A stretch of 64,000 nt of DNA from Isoetes taiwanensis (lineage: Eukaryota; Streptophyta; Lycopodiopsida; Isoetales; Isoetaceae): contig JAJEKV010000030.1 of the NCBI GenBank assembly GCA_021234155.1, positions 10,602,525 to 10,666,524 of the forward strand, read 5' to 3'. Each line of letters opens with the position of its first letter. Position 1 is the stretch's first letter. This document shows positions 11,390-21,593 of this stretch, piece after piece. The translations under genes and the position numbers were made by a program. Under the pieces are notes generated by a model. That model was not told the DNA's origin. It searched no databases and worked only from the letters and a program-made list of their open reading frames with translations.

Positions 11390-13055
11390 TTTTAATTTTC
11401 TGTGAAAAAACAGGGCTAACAGTGAATCTAGCAAAAACCAAGATAGTTATCTTCGGCCATAAGAATAGGCATAGACCTTTCAGATATAGGGAGACAAAAA
11501 TAGAGGAAGCAACGGAATATAGGTATCTGGGGTATGATGCACACGGCACGGGGAAATGGGCTAAAGGTGCAGACACGAGGTTCCAATCAGCCATAGGGAG
11601 CTATTTCAATATGAAAAACTTTTGCAATAAAAGTAGAATAATTGACTGGGACATCAAATGTTACTTATTCAGTGCAGCAGTAGCCACGACACAATTATAC
11701 GGGGCGGAAGCTTGGGGGCCAGGTTTAACAGATAAAAAATGGGAAAAACAGGAAGGAATCCTCAGGCAATGGCACAAACAGGAATTTAAGGTACGGTGAC
11801 AATCATGATACTCGAAACCGGGCAGAAACCAAAGGAGGTGAGAGCATGGGAGAGGACCATCAAGTACCTAATAAAGAACAATGCAGGAGATCATCAAGGG
11901 AAGTTGTCTAGTATTGCAATCACTGAGTCAGCAAAGTCACACATTCTCATAGGCGGTGGATGGTTTAAGGAAGTAGCAAGATGGACCAGAGAGATGGGAT
12001 TGAATCTGAGTGACCTAATAAACGAAGGGCAGTGGAATGAAGAATGGGCTGACAGAGCTATAAGAGCATGGTTTGGAACCCTCAAAAGTACTTACACTGG
12101 GTACTTTTAAAATTGGTACTTTCTGTTTTTTCTTTCCATTAAAATCAATCGAAATTTTTTGAATTGAAGGTCAATAACATGTCAATCTATAGTATTAGAG
12201 GATAACAATACTATTAGAGACTAATATAAATGGATTAACTCTCAAACTTATTATTTATTGCAGCATTTATGCAAGTACCCAGTGCTGGGTACTTTTCTGG
12301 GTAGTTTCGCACTCCCTAAAAAGTACTTTAGATGGTACACCCTAGCATGCTTTCATCCCAACATGAGAGTTCAACAAATGAACAATTGACACATAGTAGT
12401 GTGATGAGATATGCAGGAGCAAGAATTGGAGGTCGTCATCATATGAGGATATCCACACTCTTGCAAAGTTTAAGATAAGAAAATGGAAACTAGAACTTCA
12501 ATTTCTCCGAGAACATGGCAATACATTGGCTGACATAGGAAAGACTATGTTACCAATGATGTCAACCTCCGATCAGATCAAGTTACATGACATAATGGAT
12601 GGGTGGTTCTATGATGCACTGTAAGTCTAGATCTTAGACATCATTTTGAACTGCTAACTATGTTTGATTCTACTCTTGCTAGCAATTCTAGACCTAGTTC
12701 GGTGGATTTAGAAAGCCTTTCTGACTCGAGCACTTGGAGTCAAGTCCACGGTTCCATATCAAATTCTTCTGCAAGATATAGGCTTTCTTACCCCCTCAAT
12801 TGGTTCTTACACCTTCAGAAGATGGTTAATATAAGAGATACTTGCCTTCCAAACCTTGCCTACACAACTAGTATAGGTCCGCAACACATCAAAGCATGCT
12901 GGAGAAAGAAATGAGCCATTTGATTCTCCATATGGAATGTGCAGGAACAAAGATTGCATATAGATAAACAGCAATGAGGACCACAATTACCTGAAGCAGT
13001 ATATAGCCATATGCTTCCTAAGTAAGCTTTGGGGTGTTAGGGCTTTGGAAATGGT
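11390..13055 (+). pseudogene. 5'-truncated LINE retrotransposon, reverse transcriptase C-terminal half
   Basis: Begins in mid-reverse-transcriptase (GLTVNLAKTKIVIFGHK, the post-catalytic segment of LINE RTs), then YRYLGYDAHGTGKW and a thumb-like region (TTQLYGAEAWGPGLTDKKWE), with a frame change near 11796-11799. It continues as EVRAWERTIKYLIKNN... to about 12080, where a MITE interrupts it. The frame resumes after about 12370 (IRKWKLELQFLREHGNT...KLHDIMDGW). The 3' end abuts a TGAT simple repeat at 13055-13092, typical of LINE tails. It is inactive: no endonuclease, no RT catalytic centre, at least one frameshift. The family, LINE-like non-LTR, is recognised from the conserved pattern only. 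Confidence 0.75.
12068..12370. mobile_element. MITE family M, copy 1 (inside the LINE)
   Basis: Left end GGAACCCTCAAAAGTACTTA, right end TAAAAAGTACTTTAGATGGT followed by ACACCCTAGCATGCTTTCAT. The ends are partly inverted copies of each other (GGTACACC...GCATGC). A second copy lies at about 28680-28935. LINE coding sense resumes on the far side, so the insertion came after the LINE. Confidence 0.6.
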
Positions 13056-13059
13056 TGAC

Positions 13060-13092
<33 letters not shown>
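13055..13092 (+). repeat. (TGAT)n microsatellite shared by two LINE tails
   Basis: TGAT/TTGA repeats lie between the 3' end of the plus-strand LINE and the 3' end of the minus-strand LINE. Both families can end in such tails. Confidence 0.75.
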
Positions 13093-14251
13093 TAAAATCA
13101 AGCCGTTTGAAGATCCTCAGGTCTATTTGGCGACAAAACTAGTACAAGTTTGGAGATAGTCCCTGATCCTCGACAAGTCAAGCATCAAAAATTCAGAAAA
13201 TGGGCTACATGGATATCAAATTCCTCTCTTATATCTGTAAAGTTTGGGCATTCTAGAGAAGCATGTTGCTCATCTTCTATAATGATCCTCCAACAATAAG
13301 CACAAATTCTTTGCCACCTTTTGGAGTGTCGTCTTCTTGTCCCATCTCAATCTCTAGTCCATGAGAGCTCAATCTAGTTTGGGCTATGAGTTTCCCTTTC
13401 TTTTCTAATATTTGCATTCAAATATTCTTGTCCCATATATACTAGCATGAGATTCACTTCTCTTTTATAAAAATCCATCTTGACCCCACAATCTAGCCAT
13501 AATTTTCTAGTTACATTCTTAGTGACAAAGTCTCGCATGCCAATCTGAGCAACAAGTAAACTATTCACATGAACTTCCCATTGTTCTGCTCACAACTAGC
13601 GAGTTGCTTATATACCATCATGTACAATTCTTTCGTGATTATTAGGGAATGCCATAGGGACCCCTTTCCGGTTTGGAAGCCCCCATGGACCGGCGCTAGC
13701 CGGGAGGTGGTCCCTTCCAAACCGGAAAGGGGGGACCCTATGGCATTCCCCAACAAAATGAAGTTGGGTCATCTAACTTTTTGTCCTTTTTATCTTTTGT
13801 TGGGTCATTTATTTTAGATTCCATTCATTTTTGAACCCCAACTTCCATTCCGGATTAGAAAGATTGCCACATGGCATCACCAAATAAAACTTCAAACAAA
13901 GATGGAGACTCAACTTCTATTTTGATTCCAGTAATGCATAGTGCGGAAGTCTACTATTTTCTAGATCTTTGATCTGTCGAAGGTAGTCGGGAGTTTGGCA
14001 CAGAGCCTCCGCTTCCAAGGGCAGTATATGGAATTTGTTGTTTCATGTGACTCTTCAAGAATAAATCTTTCCTGAACTTTCTCTACCTCCTTGCGCACGC
14101 GTTTGGAGAGGTCTGGACTCCACGCTGGGGAGCCATACAATACAACAATTTGAATTCGCGTCTTGTACATTAGTTTCATGATATCCAATTTCTCTATATG
14201 ATGATAATGACGGGTAGTATCCTCCCGACAGTCCAAGCATTCAGATTCCAA
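13093..14251 (-). pseudogene. Minus-strand LINE fragment (RT tail plus zinc-knuckle region)
   Basis: Reading on the minus strand, the upper end encodes an RT thumb pattern (MYKTRIQIVVLYGSPAWSP, SKRVRKEVEKVQERF), interrupted at 13645-13750 by a foldback. Below this, LVAQIGMRDFVTKNVTRKLW leads to HGLEIEMG...RTPK and a CxYC...EDEQHASLECPNF zinc-knuckle-like end typical of LINE ORF2 C-termini. Stops and frame changes occur throughout. It ends at the shared TGAT repeat, giving a tail-to-tail arrangement with the plus-strand LINE. Confidence 0.7.
13645..13750. mobile_element. Near-perfect foldback element (~36-bp arms)
   Basis: Arms 13645-13680 and 13714-13750: GGGAATGCCATAGGG...TTTCCGGTTTGGAAG against its complement, with one bulge or mismatch cluster. 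The GC-rich ~33-bp loop contains the self-complementary CCGGCGCTAGCCGG. It lies inside LINE-derived DNA, so it is a secondary insertion. Confidence 0.75.
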
Positions 14252-14847
14252 TTGATTTGCTTATCCTGCCTATACATAGATAACTCCAGATTAATCAAAA
14301 GTGCCTCTTTGGAATCACTCTGATCCTGATCAAGGCTTCCAGATCCGCTTGCCCAAAAGCAGCCGAGTCCTTTTTTGAAGATTGTGTGTACATTATCTAT
14401 TGCTTTTTCTTGAAAGAATATGATATCTTCGGTTCATTTCTGGTCGTCTATTTGGTCAGCAGGGATTGCTTCATGTAGAGTGTTGTACAGGCTGCATTTT
14501 GGCGTACAATATAATATTGATAACATGTCTCGCAAAGCGCCTTACTCACTCCTTTGGATCCTTTCGCAATCAGTCATAAGATAACTAGGTGGTCTATGAT
14601 TGAAAATTTTTTTTTTTTTTTTTATTAGCTTGCCCCTTGGCTCTAATGTCTTGCGTTTCTGCCCGCATTACAACTTTTTTTTTTCCAAAGCCACTCCAAA
14701 ATTTTTTGCCATTTATTGTTTTCTTGTCATTTATGCTCTGTAGCATAGAAAATGTCCACCAAATGGTTTGTCAAAAGTAGCTACAGGCGCTAAAATGGCC
14801 GCCTTAGATGTTCGCCTAATATTATTCTAATTGCCAAAGATCCACAA

Positions 14848-15165
14848 CAGCATTTATTAGTGCATTTGCCCATGAAGAAGCATAGAATGACTGCATCCAT
14901 GCATAGCCTCAGAATTGAGATAGACAGATGGGCGAGGGAAGAATGCATATATAAGCTCTGCCAATATTGCCAACATCAACACCATGAATCTGCTTCTCTT
15001 GCAAATATCAAATGCTCACAAATTCTAAGACTGGAAGTTATCGAAGATGAGTGCCACACTCTTCAAAAATGCCCAACATTTGGGTCTATCAAGGCACAAT
15101 ATGCCGGGTTGATTTTACCTAACCAACCGTCACATATAATGTTGGAGGCGGCCTCAGTGGGGATA
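14848..15165 (+). pseudogene. LINE ORF2 C-terminal fragment
   Basis: Encodes ...RWAREECIYKLCQYCQHQ...VIEDECHTLQKCPTFGSI, i.e. the CxxC...EDExH...C zinc-knuckle pattern that closes many plant LINE ORF2 proteins. No RT remains. The copy is separate from the two LINEs to its left; a T-rich stretch at about 14607-14623 lies between. Confidence 0.6.
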
Positions 15166-15256
15166 CTAGCATTGTACCTCCATGAAGTAACGCACATGCG
15201 AATTCACTTGTGTCCTTGCTCACAACATTAGATGTACAAAATGTACAGTTTGTCAC

Positions 15257-15335
15257 CAAGCCCATTACTACTAAGGTTTATCCCTCGAAAACCCTTCGCG
15301 GCGGATTTTTTCTAGTCTTGAACAGTAATAGGTCT
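15257..15335. mobile_element. ~80-bp foldback unit, copy C
   Basis: Reads AGCCCATTACTACTAAGG, TTTATCCCTCGAAAACCC, GGCGGATTTTTTCTAGTC, AACAGTAATAGG. Same order of parts as copies A and B with outer ends CCCATTACT/AGTAATAGG complementary. Confidence 0.6.
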
Positions 15336-15639
15336 GTGCTGTTCTTTGTTATAAATCTTTTTTATGCTCATTTGCCACAGGAATTAAGACTTAAAACTTG
15401 ATATCTCCATTTTTTTTTACGAACCTGGACCAGTAAAGTTGTTACTGAAAAGAACACAAAGAGTGGACCAGTTATTACTCAAAAGAACACAAAAAGTGCA
15501 CAAAGAGTGCATGTGGGACACAAAACCTAGTGGAGAAAATGTCCACTGGAGCAAAACTACCCACCACTTATATAACATAAAAAAGAAAAAAATAAATATC
15601 ACATATATAACACAAAAAAGGAAAAAGGAAAAAATAAAT

Positions 15640-16135
15640 CACATATATAACACACAAAAAAAAGAATAAATATACTCCCAAATGATACTCTTGGCATCGT
15701 CTTTTAAGTAAGAGCAGTTATAAGCTTTCACAATACGATTACGAGCATCACTAAGCACTTGAGTATCTGGAAAACCCTGTCCTTTGAAGATGAAGAGATT
15801 TCGTCTCTTCCAGATGGACCAGATGATCCAAGCGGATGCCAAAAGGAAAGCCCTCTTTTCCAACTTGTTCCAAGAACTGGGATAGACTGACAATAGGACC
15901 AGTTGACTATTTACATCACAATAAAAAAGGCCCAAAAGCCACTGTCAAGCAGTGCTCAATTGTCTCATTGCATGCAGAGAGGGCAGATCACAGAGACATC
16001 TAGACGAAATCTATGAACGACAGTATTTACTCGATGGCAGATTTTCCTACATCCCCATCATTGGCCTCAAGCAAGAGGCAAAAATAGAGATCACTTGGCT
16101 GCTGCTACCTAATTATAACAGGAGGATTGAGTGAA
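15640..16135 (-). pseudogene. L1-type LINE 3' coding fragment
   Basis: The minus strand encodes AFLLASAWIIWSIWKRRNLFIFKG, the W..W..RN..IF signature at the end of plant L1-type ORF2 (zf-RVT region), preceded by a Cys-rich RCLCDLPSLHAMRQL segment with stops. Only the C-terminal end is present. Confidence 0.65.
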
Positions 16136-16319
16136 ACAAGAGATTACAGAAATAATTGGGCCCAAAAACAATTTTTATAATCAATAAGGAGTACAAGATA
16201 ATGATCCCTCCATGCCTCTGAACCATAGAGGGGCCTTGAACCAAATCATGTGGAGGCTGCCACCCTCCACAAAATTGTGGAGCAGGGGAAAGAGGAGGAG
16301 CTCATGCTCCTCAAAAGAT

Positions 16320-16425
16320 TTTATACAATGCACCTCTTAATCTCATCCTTCCAGATTCACTTCTTAATCTCGCTTCTTCAAATAACCTCTTAATCTCGCC
16401 CCTTCATATCTACCTCTTCATAACA
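16320..16425 (+). repeat. Degenerate tandem repeat of CTTAATCTCGC-type units
   Basis: Four or so imperfect copies of a ~30-bp unit (CACCTCTTAATCTCATCCTT / CGCTTCTTCAAATAACCTC / CGCCCCTTCATATCTACCTC). No coding sense. Confidence 0.55.
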
Positions 16426-16489
16426 ACCATTAAAATTTTTTTTTTTAAGGGCATTTATATATTAAGCCCATTATAAGTTCAAAAATCCA

Positions 16490-16925
16490 TCTGCCCCTCC
16501 TGTGTAGATAGATCGAAAAGCTTTGAGTCTCAGTTGTAGCCTGCCGAGATGTAACCCTAAGGCTACTCCAGGGTTGCATCTCCCTTGGTCCAATGAGGCA
16601 AGAAGGCTGCTCCTTCCAAGAGGCATCTTGCCACTGCTGTCTCAACCTAGCTTCACTGAGGCGATGCATCATCTAGGAGGGGTCAAACCTATACAGTGCC
16701 CTTTTGCAGTGGCAAAGTATTAGGTCTAGCTTGCTATGGATCCCTGGTAAATAAAGTACACCATTGATCCCTTTGCAATCCCCTAGGCCCACGATCAGGC
16801 GGGCTCTCTATGTACTGGCCGCATTGTAATGGGAATTACAGAGGTATAATTGCTAGGATCATACTACACATAGCTCCTAGGTCTCGACCCCCCACCCCAT
16901 ACACAAGGGGTGTGCCAGAGGATCA
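16490..16925 (+). mobile_element. Partial LTR of the chromovirus-like family (fragment 1)
   Basis: Shares long stretches with 22060-22510 and, more distantly, 46640-46990: GTAGCCTGCCGAGATG, ATGAGGCAAGAAGGCTGCTC, ATCATCTAGGAGGGGT, GTATTAGGTCTAGCTTGCTA, CACCCCATACACAAG. The 46-kb copy sits where the 3' LTR of a Ty3/gypsy element would be, so this is read as LTR debris. Confidence 0.6.
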
Positions 16926-17172
16926 CTATTGATTTTACAAGTATAGGATTGCAATTGAAATTAAAAGTGGATGTATGCGAGAAATAACTAATATGTACTG
17001 CATTAATTGGCATCCCTAATAGTATGCTTTAAAACTATAAGTTGAAGATAAGCACTTGTGATGATGTACCCTTCTGCTTATGGGTGAACACATCAGCACT
17101 ACTTACAACACATGCATCCTATTAAGAAACTTTGGATATGTTAATCTTGTTGTAGTTTGGTCCATCTTGTTT

Positions 17173-17338
17173 AAGAATAGAATAGAATATGATTTTATCG
17201 TCCACGGAGACCCTCATAACTTCTATCCTTTGCATTATGTGATGTCGTCTAACTAATAAGAGCTCGCTAGAGGGAGGGCTTGATCCTCCGACGTTGTGGT
17301 TAACAACCACACGCTCTAACCAACTGAGCTACTAAAGC
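17173..17338 (-). mobile_element. tRNA-Asn-derived SINE
   Basis: Reading the minus strand: a tRNA-like head (17338-17265), an unrelated ~75-bp body, the segment GTCTCCGTGGACGATAAAAT, and an (ATTCT)n tail at about 17188-17174. Head-body-simple tail is SINE architecture. Pieces with the same 3' junction occur at about 9986, 20515-20632 and 20781-20821. I found no clear target-site duplication. Confidence 0.7.
17265..17338 (-). tRNA. tRNA-Asn(GTT)-like head of a SINE, probably not a functional tRNA
   Basis: Cloverleaf-like: TAGCTCAGTTGGTTAGAGCG (box A), anticodon arm TGTGG-TTGTTAA-CCACA giving GTT (Asn), and T-arm GGAGG-ATCAAGC-CCTCC. The box B TTC is changed to ATC, and the acceptor stem has two mismatches (positions 4:69 and 5:68). 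It continues directly into SINE body sequence, so a SINE head is more likely than a working gene. Confidence 0.6.
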
Positions 17339-17339
17339 A

Positions 17340-18140
17340 TCAGCCTGCAAGAGAACATGAGCATGGTCAGATAGATTCAAGATGACTTGATATTAATACA
17401 AACTTTTTTAGTCCCAGGATTCTTTAAGGAGCTTTTGTACCTCATACACCATGAAAAGGTATTGTCAAATAAAAAAGAACAAAGGATCTCTGGCATAATA
17501 GAATGATACTAGATCTTAAATGTTTATATAGTTATCTCTTTGGCATCATCTCTACATAGTCTCTGATTCTATCCACGGGCACTAACCAGATAGTGTCTGT
17601 TGGAGAGGTCTCATGAAATACTAAATCATCTAATGTTATTGACATTAGTCTGGCCTTTTTTTTCCTTTTATATGCATGATTTGAGCTGTGGATTGCTCTG
17701 AAACACCTATTAATGCAATTGAACATCCATCCAATGCAATAAAATACCTAACGCAAGCTATTACGGCCATGGAGCGCCTCTGATAGGAGCCTCTGCCTCC
17801 CTTACACAGACCTAAATAAAACTCTAAAAAGCCTGTGAACAGACTCTCCATGTGCTCCCATAAGACAGACGCAGTAGGTGGCCACCCTCCCCTAAATCAT
17901 GGAGAGCATGGATTACAAAAGAATGTGAAAGAGGAAAATGAGGGGTAAGTGATGGACATGGATTTTTAACAATAAAATACAGCAGTCAAACAGGCCTTCT
18001 GTGCATTTCGTGAGTATATGCTCCAATTTTAATATTCTTTACTCATTTTTGAAATTTTAAGGTTATCTCTAATATGTAATTGTAATATGGGCGTTTGGGG
18101 GCAGCTTAAATGAAGTTTGTCTAGGTTTTATTCTTTGTTT
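17340..18140. other. No supported gene
   Basis: Mixed unique sequence. Minus-strand open frames at 17532-17851 show no family motif. Confidence 0.35.
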
Positions 18141-18144
18141 GTGA

Positions 18145-18560
18145 ATGCACACGTGTGAGCACCAAAAATTCTAAAAAGAATGCAGGTCATTCTAGAAACC
18201 ATTGTTACCGTTCTACGACGTCTCGGTTCTTCTAGAAGTATTTATGTAGATTCTTCTAGAAGTATTGAACTGGAGCGTCTCGTTACTTCTAGAGAAAGTT
18301 TCTAGAGGGTTCTGGTTTCGTTCTTGTGTTGGTATAAAAGGGAGGTTTCTTGTGTGGCAAAAGGTTTTTTTCAGGCAGTCATTTGAAGAGTCTGGAAGGC
18401 CTTCGAAGCTTCTAATTCGAAGCTTCTAATTATTTTCAACTCACAAAATTGAGTTTAGTTTATCTCTGAAAAGGTTTCCTCTAGAAATATACTACTAGAT
18501 TTCTAAATTCTCGACTCGCATAATTGAGCTTATCTCTGAATCATGCAGGCCATTGCCCGA
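18145..18560 (+). promoter_or_regulatory. Promoter-like block with G-box, repeated heat-shock-element motifs and TATA box; possible solo LTR
   Basis: In order on the plus strand: the palindromic G-box CACACGTGTG (about 18150), then at least four TTCTAGAA-type sites (ATTCTAGAAACC, GTTCTTCTAGAAGT, GATTCTTCTAGAAGT, CTTCTAGAGAAAGTTTCTAG), which match the nTTCnnGAAn core of heat-shock elements, then TATAAAAGG at about 18335. Downstream is a leader-like segment with an internal near-repeat (ACTCACAAAATTGAG...TTATCTCTGAA, twice). No open frame follows. This combination is typical of stress-responsive retrotransposon LTRs or heat-shock promoters; the role is inferred. Confidence 0.5.
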
Positions 18561-20084
18561 GACGACCAAGCAAAGATTATTAAGATATTTTAGTTTTGTC
18601 ACTCTTGGAGCAAAGGTTGGCACAATCTCAAGAGGAAACGAATACATATTTTTCGGGTTTTTGGATCTCCCCTTTAGGTCTATGTCCATTGTGGAGCAGA
18701 CTGTATAGTTGCTCGAAATGAGCTAAAGGACCCATTCTTATGGTGGAGAGGCCGTGCTTCGGTGACGTCGTTTTAGTGGTGCATTAGCATTAGCATGTCA
18801 TTTGTTTGTGTTATTCATTTAGGTTGATACCTAGTTTGAATGAATTTACCTCGGTTTTTCCTTGCCTTTTATGTTTTTTGCCAACAAAAAATACCTTGAC
18901 TTTTTATGAAGGTTTTCCATATTCGATCCTACCCTATGCCGTATCAATGTCATCATTCAAGTTTGTGGAGAACTTTAGTAAATAGTTAAAAGCGTAACAA
19001 AGTTTGCTTTGGTACTCAAACGTTGAGTGTAACATTTTACCATTCCTTGCATTAGTTTGCTTGAAATTTAACCCCAAATTTCCAACGTGGGCGAAGTATC
19101 TTGTGTGCCAGGAACCTAAAAGAATCACCTTCTCCAGTGATTTCACCTTTTAAAGTTCATTAACTGTAATTATGTCCTTTTTAGAATATTTCTCAAAACA
19201 ACAAAGCCCTACTTTAGTCTATCCTCTATACAATTGGAAATCCAAACAATGAACCAAGGATCCGGATCTAAATGTAGAACGGAATGGGGGAGGCCATTCT
19301 TGCTGCCCCCATGTGTTCTCCTTGGGGGAACATCATGTTTTAAAATTGCTCGAATCGAATCAAATCGTAGTTTTAGGTGCTGATGTTTGTAAAGTTTTTC
19401 GATGCGTTCGTATTAGGTCACGATTATATAAAAAGGTGAAGACAAACTGTAGTTTTTAGGTACAGTTGGTGCACCCGTAGAAATCATTTATTTACGGTTT
19501 AGTATTTTCAAGCTGTAATTTGAATTAATTTAGAGCATTCAGATCGATTACTTTGGAGGCGTCATCATTGTGATATGCATCAATTGAGCCTGAAATTTAG
19601 ATATAACATAATGCTTTTGCTGAAGCACCCGCTACAGGAAATTTGAGCTCTTGCCATATGTAATAATTTATGAAAGGTATTTTTTCTGTTTCTATCCTGT
19701 TGGAATGTTGTCTCTTAGGAATTATGCTAGAACGTTATTTTTTAGGAGCATGAATGTTATTTCTTAGGAATGCCATTTACCAGTTGGGATGTAAGCTAGG
19801 CTAAAAATCTTCTAGGTTAGATCATTGGAAAGACGAAACAATACCAGGGAAGCTAATTATGAAATTTGATCGGCACTTTCTTGCCATTGTTCTGCCTTCT
19901 CTGGTTCTGCTATCACGGAGTCGGTGTTTTATAGCCTTCGTTGCCGATGCCTGTTTGACTGATTCACAAGGGGGTATTACATTGTAATTGCTTACAAAAT
20001 ATCCAGAATACTATTGATGTAGCTTATACGTGACCCATAATTTCTTTTATTCTTCCTACCGCAAACAGTATGTTAAGAACTTTC
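18561..20084. other. No supported gene
   Basis: Mostly unique, AT-rich sequence with no motif-bearing open frame. It separates the promoter-like block from the duplicated region that follows. Confidence 0.35.
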
Positions 20085-20745
20085 GTTATTTTAGACATGC
20101 ATAACTTATTTAAGCACCTTGAAGAATTTAGATGAATAACATCAACAAGTAATTTGGAGATATGGTAGATCTTTTCAAGTGCAATGGATCCTCGCCTTTT
20201 ACGATTAGGGGCCCATATATGATACTAAGAAACCAAAAGTATGAATGTTCTTCTCGTCTCTTATATTCCAGGCATGGTAAATACATTACAGGATCATGTT
20301 CAAGTGCAATGTATATGTATCATATCCATTAGATAATAACCTTATATTAAAAACCTTATATTATGTTATCTTATGATAGATTGTGCCAAGTTTGCTTCTT
20401 AATATAGCTAGAACTTTTGTTATTTTAGACATGCATAACTTATTTAAGCACCTTGATGAATTAAGACGAATAACATCAAGAAGTAATTTAGAGATATAGT
20501 AGATCTCTTCAAGTAGAATAGAATAGAATAGTTTTTTTAACGTCCACGAAGACCAATAGGTCATGGGACCCATTATTGATAGGCCAGTTGGTCTCCGTGG
20601 ACGATAAAATCATATTCTATTCTATTCTATTAATGGAAAATATCCTTAATATGATACTAAGATTAGGGGCCCATTAATGGAAAATATCCTTGATATGATA
20701 CTAAGAAACCAAAACTATGAATGTTCTTCTCGTCTCTTAGAAATA
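20085..20745 (+). repeat. Direct duplication; second copy carries an insertion
   Basis: The 20085-20265 segment (TTTTAGACATGCATAACTTA ... ATGAATGTTCTTCTCGTCTC) recurs at 20420-20740. The second copy is split by a 118-bp insertion after CTTCAAGTA. The copies also share GATTAGGGGCCCAT and GATACTAAGAAACC. Confidence 0.7.
20515..20632. mobile_element. Two SINE 3' tails head-to-head (118 bp)
   Basis: Starts with (GAATA)n then TTTTTTTAACGTCCACGAAG, and ends with GTCTCCGTGGACGATAAAAT followed by (ATTCT)n. It is therefore an inverted repeat with outer pentamer repeats and GACC/GGTC inner junctions. It interrupts the second copy of a local duplication. Confidence 0.65.
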
Positions 20746-20780
20746 TAACTGGAACAACTTTTTGACTTTTGAATATGAAA

Positions 20781-20821
20781 GAGTTTAATTGAATTGAATT
20801 GGGTTTTAACGTCCTTGGAGA
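20781..20821 (-). repeat. SINE-type 3' tail with (AATTC)n
   Basis: On the minus strand: CTCCAAGGACGTTAAAACCC followed by AATTC repeats. The junction matches the SINE 3' end, but the tail unit differs. Confidence 0.5.
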
Positions 20822-21593
20822 CTAATTAGTCTATGGCGCATAATACAAGTCTAGAATCAAGGACTTACTTTATCTGGAGTAGGAGGAATTTGATCAAACA
20901 AACATCACCCATTGACATCATATGGAGTACAAGCAGTTAAATACAAATGTGCTTTGTTTTTCAACAATTGAATTGTGGGCCTAAAGTTAGTTTATTAGTG
21001 GAGAACAATTTTTATGCTAAGCTTAAAATCATCTTGAATGTACTAAATCGTGCTTCAAGTCATTAAAAAATGTAAGACATGTCCTCCCTTATTATTGTTA
21101 TCCATACCGCTTTTAAAAACATAAACTAGAAAGCACAAAGCAGCGGCGGCCTTGCCGCTGCGACAAATTCTTGTATTCTATAATTCATGTTTCTAAGCTT
21201 GATTTCATCATTAGATTTTTGTTTTGTTACCATTAAAAGTCTCATATGGGCATTCACTCTCGAAGTGTGTTAGAGGGTCATTTGACACGGTGAAACATGC
21301 TATCCGCGCACTTCGTGAGTATATGGCCAATTTGGATTAAAAAAATTGATCTTTTATGAAAAAAGTTTATTCGCTTCATTCAGTTATCTATATGTTAACT
21401 AACCACTTACTCTAGAAGGTACCACTCCCTAGCATTCTAGCACATGGAAAAAAAAAAAAAAACCCATATTGTTCGAGGTCATAATTTGAGATTTCTTTCA
21501 AACTTCAAGTTCCACTGGGTTAGTTCTTCCTACCAGGATGTATGGCAAGTGCTTTGATCTTGGCCTGCCAAGATCATTTCTCTAATATCATTG
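20822..21593. other. No supported gene
   Basis: AT-rich. It holds an A-run near 21447-21462. A phrase at 21290-21330 (CGCGCACTTCGTGAGTATAT) resembles 18000-18020 (TGCATTTCGTGAGTATATG), which hints at another dispersed repeat. Confidence 0.35.

Noticed and set aside
17265-17338. Functional nuclear tRNA-Asn gene
   Set aside because: The changed box B, two acceptor-stem mismatches and direct continuation into a SINE body and tail argue against it.
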